A stretch of 64,000 nucleotides of DNA from Triticum aestivum (Eukaryota > Streptophyta > Magnoliopsida > Poales > Poaceae). The position numbers and the translations under genes are program-made. The DNA lies in the NCBI RefSeq assembly GCF_018294505.1, contig NC_057809.1, positions 419,295,485 through 419,359,484 on the forward strand. The letters run 5' to 3'. The notes below the pieces were generated by a model. It saw only the letters and a list, made by a program, of their open reading frames with translations, did no database searches and had not been told where the DNA came from. Below are positions 10,803 to 23,225 of this stretch, piece by piece (within the stretch, counting starts at the first letter, position 1; each line of letters begins with the position of its first letter).

Positions 10803-13800
10803 CAACTCACCCCCACTAAACAAGAATCTTGTCCCGAGATTCAAGACGTGAGGTAAGAAGACAACGGGGACACAAATCTAACACAAACTCCACGACCCAA
10901 CTACCCTTCATAGGAACGTTGATTCCTTGCTTCATTTTGATCTTGATATCCTTACTTTCGAGATCTTCACTCAACTCGATGACGACGAAAGGATATTCCA
11001 TAGGAAACGATCTCCTCGAAGATCAAGCGATTCACGATGATCGTTTGAAGGGGTTCGGGGAAATGACATACTCAGTTCGGAAAGGAAACAATGGTTATAG
11101 AACAACTCAACAAACGGGAGGCACATTCCAATTGATATCGAGGATATAACTTAGTGACCGAGTGTGCTCTCAAGAACTTGAGCATGTCCATAGTCATCAA
11201 GGTCTTACCAACATCCGTGTCGAGGATCCTGGCAACACAACTTACTACCGTGATGAATAGTGATGGACAATGCATGTGCAAGGAAAGACAACACTTTCTC
11301 AGATTTCACCTTAGCGAGGCCAAGGGAACGAAATCTGGATGATTGACCGAGAGATATTTAGCACTCCACTTCTAATGTTCTCCTTGATGTGCTAGCGTCA
11401 CCCATTTATAGATATGGTTTGGTATCTAGAACATCAAGTAAAGATTGGACTTCAGAAGCACAAAATCCATAAGAAACAACTTCTAGAATAAGTCATGCGA
11501 AATCCTCATGGGAGGTGACCAAACGGCTTAATCAAGATACTAAAACAATAGTGCTTCCAGCTAGGCATGTCCACTTCACTGGAACCTATATCATAGTTCT
11601 TGAAATAAGTTCCAACCATCATATCTGCTTGAAATTCAGATCTGGTTGGTAACTGGATAATTCAGACAACGTGTCTGGAAAAGAAAGTTTGCAACACAAA
11701 TCGATGCGATGACATTGCGAGATTCTTGGGAGATGAACTACGATAACAAGCTCCAAAACATGAGATGGTTTTGCTACACACATGTGAACACGATGTCCCA
11801 GACAAGCATGCCCACATAGTAGTCTTACAACAAAACACTACTGGGTTCTGGTTGGGAACCATCATCGAGGATAGCAAAGTCCTTACTTAAGGCATGATTA
11901 GCTCTTAAGAAGGAACTTCTTCTCCCTGAACAAGTCAATCAGTGGCTTGGTGTGCTAGGAAACACATATGGAATGAAGGCAGCTAATCTCACAAACCAAA
12001 GTATACTTCGCACATGCATGTCTAACTTGGGATGATTCCAGAGGAAGCAACATTGACTTTTTCGAGTTCATGGCGGCAACTTGCATCAAATGCACATGAA
12101 TTAGAGGAAGTCACTTCTCTCATCCGAACATATGCTTCATGAACGGAACATGAAGATAATGCTTATAAAAGTTTCCAACACTACTTAGATGTTCAACATG
12201 AATCATGGACAAGATGAAAATATTTTCAATGGGCTCAACAACAAATCATCGATACTTCCATGAAGATGGAATTCCACAACTGTGTGAACATGGTGATAAC
12301 ATTGGTCAGACCCAAAAGATGTAATGATGTATGCTTGAGGATACAACCACGAGTAATACAACATTACGAACATCGTTGGTTCTGATTTGATTTGACAATA
12401 GCCCACACTCAAATCAAAGGATTGATAAGACAATAGCGCCGACAATTGACCACGTGGATCAATCGATGAAGATATCATCTTTCTTCAACACAGATAGAAG
12501 ATATCCCTTAGGGATGAGCATGGTCGGACAAGCTTTTATCTTCCAACTCTCCAAGTTGTTGTTAAGCTTAACCAAATAGCTCAGGGGTATCCAACGCAGA
12601 TTCTTGGAGAAAAGGGTGGCTACAAGAAACCAACTGGATCACAAACTCAACATAGCGGTCAGGTGACAACCTGGTGATACCTCCGAGAAGATATTCGGAA
12701 AATCACGAACCACCGATATGTTACTAAGCTTGAGAACAATCTTGCTTTTCAGGGCAAGACGATATGATCAACAGAGCAAGGGTTTGACAAAATCCTAACT
12801 CATTGATCGAAGAGTGCACCAGAAATAAGGACTAGGTAGCATGATCAATCTTAGGTTGATGATTTAATAACCAACACAATAAGAATGAGAGTGTTGTCCA
12901 TTAACTACCAAGCAACAGAGTTGCTAGGAGTATAGATTTCGCACATCACAGTACACTTGTCGGCATTCCGGTTACAATAACACGGAAACTGAGGAATGAA
13001 TAATGATGGCAATAAGTATCACTGTGGCAAGAATCCATAAGAGGTGGTGCAATTCTCATGAGATTCTTGACATAAAGATGGTAACACTCCAAGGTAGACC
13101 AAAACAAAAGTTGGATTGGCATTTGTTCTGCGGAATACAACTACTTTGACCCAATCCCAGAAATGGAGGAGGTACTGGAGTTTGTTTCTCCTAGTCATTC
13201 TGGAGTAGAATGGCTTGGCAGACCATAAGAGTAAAAGGCATCGATGAACAAGGATGCACAAATACTCCTAACTATCAACTGATACACGAGGGCCGGAATA
13301 CAACTAAAGAGGGACAACTCAAAGGAACATGTATCTTTCTGAGTTGTGGATGCATAGATTAGTATGTCCAACGAGTTCAACATATTTCTTCCGGATAACC
13401 CATGCAGAAAGGTAGAACTGGAATAGTCACAACATGGAATCGAGAACTCATCAAGAGCACTCTGGTTGTGATCTTTTGGTTCAACGAGGAACTTCTGCCA
13501 TAAGTAGTTCATGGTATTTGGAAGAGGAAAATGTCACGAACCTCGAGGACTATCACAAAGGTTACTAATATCGTAAGGAACTAGCAAACACTATCAACAA
13601 GAAGTAGGTAGGGTGAATCTCGGGTTCAAGAACCCATGAATAGAATACCTACTAACTAAATAACATCATGAGATGCTTTTGCGAATGGTGGCCAGAATCA
13701 TCACACTAGGAACACAAAACATGGCTAGACTACTAGGTTACTCCCTAAAACACCTAGGGTCATAATCATAGCTCCAACATATATGTCGAGGCAGTAGAGT

Positions 13801-14298
13801 ACCTCAACACACCGATTAGTGTGGTTAATCTGGCACAAAGTATAGCGAGAATAGAGGGAAAGGATTTTGCAAATGCATCAGATTGTTTAGAAACCTGGGA
13901 TGACTCGGACAACATAACGGCTGTAAATGCTCGAAAAAGACTTGAGACATCCTGTAAAATAGCGGCATGACCACTCAAGACCACAAAATCAAGGTTCCGA
14001 GACCAACTTCTAACACATAGAAATACTAGAAACTGAATTGAGACTTGAATTCATCAATCCTATAAGTCTCTATCATAGTAACTCGTCATCCTGATAGATA
14101 GATGAGAAGGCCTAGTTCTTAATCCCCGTAGAAAAGAAGAGGTTGACTCAGATCAGAAAGGCATAAGGTAAAGGAGTAAAAAGAGCCTTACGTTCCCTTC
14201 CACAATCAATTCCCTTATATAACTAAAGCATTTCTAGACTCAATTTTGGCCAGTTTGGCTAGGTAATCCTACAGGCAGTCAGGCTCTGATACCAAAGC
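10803..14298 (-). mobile_element. Internal region of the long-LTR gypsy element, no coding capacity seen
   Basis: About 3.5 kb lies between the polypurine tract at the right side of the 3' LTR and the primer site next to the 5' LTR. No open frame above about 106 codons is present on either strand, and none shows gag or pol motifs. It is therefore a non-autonomous element, or one decayed beyond recognition by eye. Long LTRs with a non-coding interior recall the Sukkula type of Triticeae elements; that name is a guess. Confidence 0.6.
14282..14294 (-). other. Primer binding site, initiator tRNA-Met type
   Basis: Read leftward TGGTATCAGAGCC, a full match to the plant initiator tRNA-Met 3' end, four bases from the LTR border at 14299. 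Confidence 0.85.
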
Positions 14299-15313
14299 TG
14301 TCAGGACCCCGATCCTAAGTCACACCGATCTAGCATGTAACACATCATATCACTTTGCGGCCTCACGCACGGTATTCTCACGGGTGCCACCTTACCTGGC
14401 CCGGGACCGTTTGCGCCTTTTGGCTCACATATATGATAATGTCGCTAGCATCCATATGACAGAGAACCCGTGACGACATGACTAGTCATGAACCCAAAGT
14501 GGCACTAACTTACGGGAAAAGGCATACGTGAACCAACATCGAACGTGTCGGTCATCAGCGTGTAAATTTGGGCTGTAGCAACTAGGCTAACAGGACTCCG
14601 GTAAAATGGGCTATAGAAGGCTAGCAGGACTCCGGAGGTCATCGCGTGACATTTCCCCGAAGGGACAGACACATGAACGATGTGGATCACATGCCGGCTA
14701 GTCTAGGTGTTCCGGAGCAGTAGCAACTGGGCTAGCAGGACTTCGGTAAACCGGGCTGTAGCAGACTACCATGGCTCAGTGGAAGCACTAGACTACATTT
14801 CCCCATAAGAGAGGCTACCAAGGATAGACAACTAGGTTGTCGGATCCCACACATACCTAGCATTTGAATCATACACACAATATGCTCGATATGTGCAAAT
14901 ACAACATGGCATCACAACATGACTCTACAACTCAAGTATTTATTCAATAGGCTCCGAGGAGCGAGATATTACAAACATGGGTCTCATGACCCAACATTCA
15001 GAGCATACAAGTCAAAGCACATGCGGAAGCTTAACATGTCTGAGTACAGACATCTACAAATAAAAAGGTTGAGAAGCCTGACTATCTACCAGATCTTGCC
15101 GAGGGCACAAGATCGTAGCTGAGGTATCAAGCTAAACGTCGAAGTCCACACGGAACTACTAGCGAGACTGAAGTCTCTCTGCAAAACATAAATTAAGCAA
15201 ACGTGAGTATAAATGTACCCAACAAGACTTACCAAATCGTGTACTCCTACCTAAGAACGGCTTCAATGAAACAACCCACCATGTACTCCTACATGGCCTC
15301 TCATCGATACCAC
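14299..15313 (-). mobile_element. 5' LTR (partial) of the long-LTR gypsy element
   Basis: The LTR end nearest the primer site reads ...GGGGTCCTGACA on the minus strand. About 1 kb can be followed before the sequence turns into an inverted copy of itself. It contains repeated 'gctagcaggactccggt' units (14580-14770). The distal part of the LTR is missing. Confidence 0.65.
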
Positions 15314-15842
15314 GTAGGAGTACACGATTTGGTATGTCTTGCTGGGTACATTTGTACTCACGTTTGCTTAATTTATGTTTTTGCAGAGAGACTTCATTCT
15401 CGCTAGTAGTTCCGTGTGGACTTCGACATTCAGCTTGATACCGCAGCAACGATCTTGTGCCCTCGGCAGGATCTGGTAGATAGTCAGGCTTCTCAACCTT
15501 TTTCATTTGTATATGTTTGTACTCAGAGAAGTTAAGCTTCCGCTTGTGCTTGTTGCTTGTATGCTCTGTATGTTGGGTCATCAAACCCATGTTTGTAATA
15601 TATGGCAATTCGGAGCCTAATGAATAAATACTTTGAGTTGTAGAGTCATGTTGTATTTGCACATATCGAGAATATTGTGTGTATGTTGTTGCAATGCTTG
15701 GTATGTGTGGGATCTGAAAACCTAGTTGTCTATCCTTGGTAGCCTCTCTTATGGGGAAATGTAGTCTGGTGCTTCCACTGAGCCATGGTAGTCTACTACA
15801 GCCCGGTTTACCGGAGTCCTGCTAGCCCAGTTTCTACTGCTC
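14715..15842. repeat. Large inverted repeat: head-to-head LTR palindrome
   Basis: The left arm (14715-15250) and right arm (15314-15842) are reverse complements over about 530 bp, with roughly 90% or better identity by eye and small indels. The 63-bp spacer is 15251-15313. Both arms are the same part of the long gypsy LTR. The right arm ends abruptly at 15842, where unrelated AT-rich DNA begins. Confidence 0.9.
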
Positions 15843-16769
15843 ACCAAAAAATGTTCCAGCTTTCCAATTTTGTTCACATCATCAAAATGTTCATGTTTTT
15901 CAAAATTTGATCCCGAGTTCCAAAAAAATTCGGAGGAATTGAAAAATGTTCACATCTTGAAAATTTTCTTTGTAATTTCAAAAAATGTTCATGCTTTCAA
16001 TTTTTTGTAAAATGTTTTACATTTTTAAGAAATTCTGTGCGATTTAAAAAAAATCCTTTTCATTTTGGTCCTTTTTTGAAAAAAAAGATTCCAAAAAATT
16101 GTTTGAGTTTTAAATTTTTTGCTATGAAATATGAAAGTATTTGCGTTCCAAAACATATTAACTTCTATAAAAAAGAAAATCACGTTCAAAATTTCAAAAA
16201 TAGTTTTAAATCTTTTTTGGCTTATGTTCATATAAGGCGGACTGCCATTTTATCTAAGAAATCCCAGGAATTCTGGTGGCTATTGGCGTTGCTCACCTGC
16301 AGGAGGTCTTTCGTTCGATCCCTCCCACTGATGTATGTTTATTTAAGTATTGGTGCAATCCTAACACAAGAAGTTGTCAGTCGCTGAGGCTAGCACAAAG
16401 CGACAATGACTACGAAGTCGCAAGATTGATTCACAGCTCAAGCGCGCTCGGTACTTTTGCGTTTTTTCATCTCGTGATCCTACCACCGGAAATGGGCCGA
16501 CCCAGGTTAGCCGCGCCCTATGCGAAACGTCGACACTTTGCCGCACTAAGTGACATATAGGAGCCCCCCCATTGGAAGATCTCATTCCACATGTTGAAAC
16601 TGTAAATAACTACTATAACGCTTACATGGGTCGGCACATGAAACTCTTGCCCGCTCAGTTGAGCTCCCTGCTCCACTTGGTTAGTTTTTTTCTGCTCGCT
16701 CCACTACTTGTTTAGAAAAAAATTATCTAACATGTTTTTATTTGAAAACGTTCATTAAACCAAAGGAAG
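15843..16769. other. AT-rich intergenic DNA, unassigned
   Basis: Positions 15843-16250 hold degenerate repeats of 'aaaatgttca' type and poly-A/T runs. Positions 16250-16769 are more mixed and include a CpG-containing stretch at 16440-16540. I see no coding region or clear element border. It resembles old Triticeae class II or unclassified repeat remnants, but nothing decisive. Confidence 0.4.
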
Positions 16770-16832
16770 TGTTGGGGAACGTAGTATTTCAAAATTTTGC
16801 CTACGATCATGCAAGATCTATCTAGAAGAAGC
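16770..16832 (-). mobile_element. Stub of an Angela/BARE-type LTR, minus strand
   Basis: The first 63 bases match the reverse complement of the LTR end at 1906-1968 ('tgttggggaacgtag', then 'ttcaaaatttt', then 'aagatc'). The LTR is cut at 16832 by the CACTA terminus, so its remainder should lie beyond the right end of the CACTA. Possible TSD half: ggaag at 16765-16769. Confidence 0.75.
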
Positions 16833-17167
16833 CACTACTGCAGGATGCTGCTAACGAGACACTACGATCAGAGACCCTTTCACGAAACTGTGTGCGATGC
16901 ATTAATCACAAACGTGGATGTGAAAAAACCGTCAAAAAAGGTGCAAAACGTTTGCAATGGAGGATGCATCAAACATGGTTCAGATTTTAGTTGCGTGTGC
17001 GATCCAGGGCATACACTTCAGTCCAATGAACCGTTTGCGATGAGGCGGAACAAAAGAAACGGGCAGCCTGATGAAGGCATGTGCGATGTACAACATACAG
17101 TTCACTTGCATGAACTGTTTGTGATTAGGCAACACAAAAGAAATGGTCAGCCAGATCAAGGTGTGTG
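16833..17167 (+). mobile_element. CACTA (DTC) transposon terminus and subterminal repeats, left piece
   Basis: The terminus begins CACTACTGCAGGATGCTG, with a possible 3-bp target site 'agc' at 16830-16832. It is followed by subterminal repeats built on 'tgcgatg', 'gttcac', 'tgaac(c/t)gttt' and 'aaaagaaa' with a period near 80 bp. The repeats stop at the target-site duplication of the gypsy tandem (gtgtg, 17163-17167) and resume at 56041. A 130-codon open frame here is only translated repeat. Confidence 0.75.
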
Positions 17168-18695
17168 TGATAACCCACATGTATAGGGGATCACACCAGT
17201 TTTTGATAAGTAAGAGTGTCGAACCCAATGAGGAGATAAAAGTAGAACAAATATTCCCTCAAGTTCTATCGACCACTGATACAACTCTACGCACGCTTGA
17301 CGTTCGCTTTACCTAGGACAAGTATGAAACTAGAAGTACTTTGTAGGTGTTGTTGGTTAGGCTTGCAAGATAATAAAGAGTACGTAAATAAAAAGTAGGG
17401 GTTGTTTAGATAAAGAAACAACTAAAGTAAATATAGCAAGTGTGGAAAAGTGGTGGTAGGAGTTGCAAAATTGTCCCTTAAGCAATTGACTACTTTACTA
17501 GACCGATAGCACGTATTATGTGGGAGAGGCCACTGCTAGCATGTCATCCCTTACTTGGAATTCTATGCACTTATGATTGGAACTATTAGCAAGCATCCGC
17601 AACTACTAATGTTCATAAAGGTAAAACCCAACCATAGCATTAAGATATATTAGTCCCCTTCAATCCCATATGCATCAATTTCTATGCTAGGTTGAAGCTT
17701 ATGTCACTCTTGCCCTCCAATACATAGTATTATCAACATACAACTAACCCTATGGTGTGATCCACGCGCGCGCTCATATGATGGGCACCAAAGGTCAGCA
17801 ACATAACCACAAGCAAATTAAATCAATCATAGCAATTCATCAACCACCGATAGGACAACGAAAATGTACTCAGACATCATAGGATGGCAACACATCATTG
17901 GATAATAATATGAAGCATAAAGCACCAAGTTCAAGTAGAGGGTATAGCGGGTTGCGGGAGAGTGGACTGCGGTAGATAAAGGGGGGGAGGTGATGGAGAT
18001 GTTGGGGAAGATGGCAGAGGTGTTGGTGAAGATCGCGGTGATGATGATGATGGCCACGGCGGCGTTCCGGCGCCACCGGAGGAGAGGGGGAGAGGGCCCC
18101 CCTGCTTTCTCTTCTTCCTTGACCTCCTCCCTAGATGGGAGAAGGGTTTCCCCTCTGGTCCTTGGCCTCCATGGCATGGGAGGGGCGAGAGCCCCTCCGA
18201 GATTGGATCTATCTCTCTGTTTCTCTCTGGTTCTGCGTTCTGTTCTGGCTCTGTTTCACCGTTTCGTATATATATGGAGATCCGTAACTCCGATTGGCCT
18301 GAAACCTTCGCCGTGATTTTTTTTCCGTATTAGCTTTCTTGCGGCAAAAGAAGAGCTTCAGCCACCTTATGGTGGGCTCACGAGGGTAGGGGGCACGCCC
18401 TAGGGGGGGCGCCCCCTGCCTCATGACCACCTCGGGCACTGGTTCGCGTTGATTTTCCTTCCGAATTTTCCATATTTTCCAAAAATAAGCTCCATCCGTT
18501 TTTATCCCGTTTGGACTCCGTTTGATATGGATATTCTGCGAAACTAAAAACATGCAACAGAAAGGAACTGGCACTGGGCACTGGATCAATATGTTAGTCC
18601 CAAAAATAATATAAAAAGTTGCCAAAAAGTATATGAAAGTTGAATAATATTGGCATGGAACAATCAAAAATTATAGATACGACGGAGACGTACCA
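17168..18695 (-). mobile_element. LTR A (3' LTR) of the tandem gypsy
   Basis: 1528 bp. The plus strand starts 'tgataacccacatgta' and ends 'gacgtacca', with one substitution in the terminal repeat. A minus-strand TATA box lies near 18268-18275. The region to its right begins with the PPT-like AAGCTTGGGGATGC (minus strand), which makes this the 3' LTR of copy 1. Confidence 0.85.
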
Positions 18696-20520
18696 GCATC
18701 CCCAAGCTTATTTCCTGCTCGTCCTCGAGTAGGTAAATGATAAAAAAGATAATTTTTGATGTGGAATGCTACCTAGCATAATCTTGATCATATGTCTAAT
18801 CATGGCATGAATATTAATACATGAGTGATTCAAAGCAATAATCTATCTTTTGACATAAAGACAATAATATTTCAAGCATACCAACCAAGCAATTATGTCT
18901 TATTGAAATAACATAGCCAAAGAAAGCTCATCCCTAAAAAATCATATAGTCTGGCTATGCTCCATCTTCACCACACAAACTATTTACATCATGCACAACC
19001 CTGATGACAAGCCAAGCAATTGTTTCATACTTTTGACGTTCTCAAACCTTTTCAACTTACACGCAATACATGAGCGTGAGCCATAGACATAGAACTTTAG
19101 GTGGAATAGAATATGATGGTGGGGGTTATGTGGAGAAGACAAAAAAGGAGAAAGTCTCACATCAACTGGGCGTATCAACGGGCTATGAAGATGCCCATTA
19201 ATAGATATCAATGTGAGGAGTACGGATTGCCATGCAACGGATGCACTAAGAGCTATAAGTGTATGAAAGCTCAAATTGGAAACTAAGTGGGTGTGCATCC
19301 AACTTGCTTGCTCATGAAGACCTCGGGCGTTTGAGGAAGCCCATCATCGGAATATACAAGCCAAGTTCTATAATGAAAATTCCCACTAGTATATGAAAGT
19401 GAAAGCATAGGATACTCTCTCTATGAAGAACATGGTGCTACTCTGAAGCACAAGTGTGGTAAAAGGATAATAACATTTCCCCTTCTCTCTTTTTCTCTCA
19501 TTTTTTTATTTTCTCTTTTTTTGGTGGGCTTCTTTGGCCTCTTTTTTTATTTGGGCTTTTTTAGCCTCTTTTATTTTTTGTAAAGTCCGGAGTCTCATCC
19601 CGACTCTATGGGGGAATCATAGTCTCCATCTTCCTTTCCTCACTGGGGCAATGCTCTAATAATGATGATCATCACACTTTTATTTACTTACAACTCAATA
19701 TTACAACTCGATATCTAGAACAAAGATATGACTCTATATGAATGCCTCCGGCGGTGTACCGGGATGTGCAATGATCTAGCGTAGCAATGGCATCAAAAAA
19801 CGGACAAGCCATGAAAACATCATGCTAGATATCTTACGATGATGCAAAGCAATATGACAATAAATGCTCAAGTTATGTATATGATGATGATGGAAGTTGC
19901 ATGGCAATATATCTCGGAATGGCTATGGAAATGCCATAATAGGTAGGTATGGTGGCTGTTTTGAGGAAGATATAATGAGGCTTATGTATGACAGAGCGTA
20001 TCGTATCACGGGGTTTGGATGCACCGGCGAAGTTTGCACCAACTCTCGAGGTGAGAAAGGGCAATGCGCGGTACCGAAGAGGCTAGCAATGATGGAAGGG
20101 TGAGAGTGCGTATAATCCATGGACTCAACATTAGTCATAAAGAACTCACATACTTATTGCAAAAATCTATTAGTCATAGAAACAAAGTACTACGCGCATG
20201 CTCCTAGGGGGATAGATTGGTAGGAAAAGACCATCGCTCGTCCCCGACCGCCACTCATAAGGAAGACAATCAATAAACACCTCATGCTCCGACTTCGTTA
20301 CATAACGGTTCACCATACGTGCATGCTACGGGACTTGCAAACCTCAACACGAGTATTTCTCAATTTCACAATTACTCAACTAGCACGACTCAAATATCAC
20401 CACCTTTATATCGCAAAACTATTGCAAGGAATCAAACATATCATATTCAGGGATCTACAAGTTTATGTAGGATTTTATGACTAACCATGTGAATGACTAG
20501 TTCCTGTCATCTCTCTAAAT

Positions 20521-20721
20521 AGATATAAGTGAAGCAAGAGAGTTTAATTATTTCTACAAAAGATATGCCCACTCTCCAACAAATATAAGTGAAGCAAAAG
20601 AGCATTCTTCAAATGGCGGTTGTCTAAGTGAAGAGAAACAGGCAGTCCAAACTTCAAATGATATAAGTGAAGCACATGAAGCATTCTATAAAGCTATACT
20701 CAAAGAATATAAGTGAAGTGC
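20521..20721. repeat. Short 'atataagtgaagc' repeats in internal region 1
   Basis: Five spaced copies of 'atataagtgaag(c/t)', often followed by 'gagcattct', within 200 bp. The same series recurs at 26576-26770 in internal region 2. Function unknown. Confidence 0.7.
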
Positions 20722-21756
20722 AAAGAGCATTCTATAAATCAACCAAGGACTATCTCATACCAGCATGGTGCAAAAAAGAAACATGAAAACTAAAGCAAAG
20801 ACGCTCCAAGATTGCACATATCGCATGAACGAAATGAATCCGAAAACATACCGATACTTGTTGAAGAAAGAGGGGATGCCTCCCTAGCATCCCCAAGCAT
20901 AGAAGCTTGAGTCTCCTTGAATATTTACTTGGGGTGCCTCGGGCATCCCCAAGCTTGAGATCTTGCCTCTCTTCCTTCTTCTCACATCGAGACCTTCTCG
21001 ATCATCGAACACTTCATCCACACAAAACTTCAACAGAAAACTCGGTAAGATCCGTTAGTATAATAAAGAAAATCACTACTCTAAGTACTGTCGCAAACCA
21101 ATTCATATTTTGTTTTTGCATTGTGTCTACTGTAATATAACTTTGTCATGTCTTAATCCACTGATAAGAACCGATAGTTTCATCAAAACAAGCAAACTAT
21201 GCATCAAAAACAGAATCTGTCTAAAACAGAACAGTCTGTAATAATCTGAACATTCACCATACTTCTGATACTTGAAAAATTCTACCAAAATTAGGACAAA
21301 TAAAAAAAAATTATAGGAAGGCAGTTCAAAAAGAATCAGAACCATTTGACGTTCCAGCTAAAAATGTAAAATCCTGCACTACAGCCATAGTTTCTGTCCT
21401 GCACCGTACAAACCATCAAGCAAATGTAAACATCCTAAAGGCAAACCTTGGCACCTTATTTTTATAATACAATGGAATTGTACAAGGGGATAATTATTGT
21501 TGTTGAAAAGTTTCTGTAATCAAGATTCACAAAGTTTCCGTGAGCATGAACAAAGTTCAAGGAGCTCTCCCACTTCAACAGTGCTTGTCTTTCTCACTTT
21601 CACTTTCCTTTTTGAAAAGTTTTGGGTTCCCCTCTTTATTTTTGTTGTTTTTAAACTATATGAAAGAACTCAACAGAAATAAATGACTCTCTAAAACTTC
21701 CGGGTTGTCTCCCTGGCAGCGCTTTCTTTAAAGCCATTAAGCTAGGCATATAGTGC

Positions 21757-23100
21757 TCAAGTAGTGAATCCACCCAGATCCCAAGGTATATCAAAGCCAA
21801 TTTTAATTAACAATGATTTGTAATTTAGTACTGAGAACAAAGCAACATATATCAAGCAATGACGAAGTCTAACTCTCTTCCTATGCATCGGCATGTCATA
21901 AAAGAACAATTCATGCACACCTAGTAAAGGCCAATGCATAGTATAAACAGTTTCTTGCAATTTTACCATGTTGGAAACATAGAGAGGTGGAGATATAGTT
22001 CCTCTCTCATAATAATTGCAAGTAGTATCAGAAAGCACATGCATATTATACTCATCAAAATCATCATGTGCATCAGTAAAGGGCAACCCATCAATGTAAT
22101 CCTTAATAAGTGCAAACTTCTCTGATATAGTGTAGTTTGGAGAATTCAAAAAGATAATAGGACTATCATGCGTGGGGTGCAATAGCAACAATTTCATGTT
22201 TAACATAAGGAACTATAGCAAGTTCATCTCCATAAGCATAATTCATATTGGCATCTTGGCCATAAGCATAGCAAGCATCATCAAAAAGGGATATTTCAAA
22301 AGAATCATAGGGATCATAACAGTCATCATAGCAATCATCCTTCGGTAAGCATGAAGGGGAATTAAACAATGTATGAGTTGAAGAGTTACTCTCATTAGAA
22401 GGTGGGCACGGGTGATCAATCCGCTCTTTCTCCTTTTGTTCTTCGCTCTCCTCCTCATCTTTTTCATCCAATGAGCTCACAGTGTCATCAACTTCTTCTT
22501 CCATAGATTCCTGCAAAATATTAGTCTCTTCTTGGACAGCGGTTACTTTCTTAATAAGTGCATTAATTTCATAATTGTATTCATAATTCTCATAGTAATA
22601 TTTGAGGATAGCTAAATTTTCAGATCTATAACAAGCATCATCAATATCATCAAACTCTTTAAACATAGATTCAATTTCATAATCACCCATAAAAGCAACA
22701 AATTCTTCTATTTGTTCCACATCATAGTAATCATATATACCTCTAGCATAAGAAGCCAAGGTTTCATCATCATTAATTTGCATGAAAAGGGGAGGTGTGG
22801 AGAATTCATCCTAGAGCAACAAGTATAATCATATTCTGAGCATAGTTGTCTAGCATACCACTTCAATATATAAATTTGATCCCATAATAGTTTCCCTTTT
22901 TGTGTCAAGTGGTAATCCCTAAAGTATTCACGTTGATCCAACGTTACTCCCATTACATAATTGAATGGAGTTTTCTCAGGATTATTAAAGTAGTACATAA
23001 TATCTTTCACATAACCAACATCGAGGGTTTTAGGAGGTTCCCCATCTCCATGAGCAGAAAGTACACCTAATTTTTTTGGTATTTCGTGTTCCATGTCCAT
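21757..23100 (-). pseudogene. ORF of the Sabrina-like gypsy, copy 1, two frameshifts
   Basis: The reading frame of about 447 codons starts MDMEHEIPKKLG at 23100 and ends DIPWDLGGFTT at 21757. Compared with copy 2 it has lost one base near 22778 (after 'SPHLPFSCK') and gained one G near 22175 (before 'SPIIFLNSPNY'), so it now spans three open frames. The protein has an N-terminal globular-looking part. The middle is strongly acidic (around 'MEEEVDDTVSSLDEKDEEE'), then there is a Cys/Tyr/Asp-rich stretch (CYDDCYDPYDS) and a C-terminal domain. I see no zinc knuckle or enzyme motif. It occupies the gag position, so a structural role is possible, but that is inference. Confidence 0.7.
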
Positions 23101-23193
23101 AACTAAAGATAGAGAACAACTAAGAACAGCAAATAAAAATTACTTAGTGATAAAGCAAACAAGCACACACGAGGATATTCACCCCACGCTATT

Positions 23194-23213
23194 GCTCCCC
23201 GACAACGACGCCA
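23194..23213 (-). other. Primer binding site of gypsy copy 1 (tRNA-Asp type)
   Basis: Read leftward TGGCGTCGTTGTCGGGGAGC, two differences from the Athila-type site TGGCGCCGTTGCCGGGGA. It lies 12 bases from LTR B. Confidence 0.75.
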
Positions 23214-23225
23214 GAAAATGGTCTT

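Larger units (their letters stand above)
18696..23225 (-). mobile_element. Internal region 1 of the tandem gypsy
   Basis: Contains, in minus-strand order, the PBS (23194-23213), the ORF (23100-21757) and about 3 kb of non-coding DNA. The non-coding part includes short repeats (20521-20721), a T-rich run (19490-19580) and a PPT. There is no protease, RT, RNase H or integrase. Confidence 0.8.

Noticed and set aside
16277..16321. tRNA-like A-box/B-box pair ('tggctattggcg' and 'gttcgatcc'), possible SINE
   Set aside because: The A box fits poorly, and there is no poly-A tail or flanking duplication.
16797..17186. 130-codon frame with a Cys pattern resembling an EGF-like module
   Set aside because: It is translated CACTA terminus and subterminal repeat DNA, with no support from a start context or a second exon.
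17827..18667. Open frames on both strands in Sabrina-like LTR A, repeated in LTRs B and C
   Set aside because: They fall across the LTR TATA region and repeat with the LTR. No protein-like conservation.
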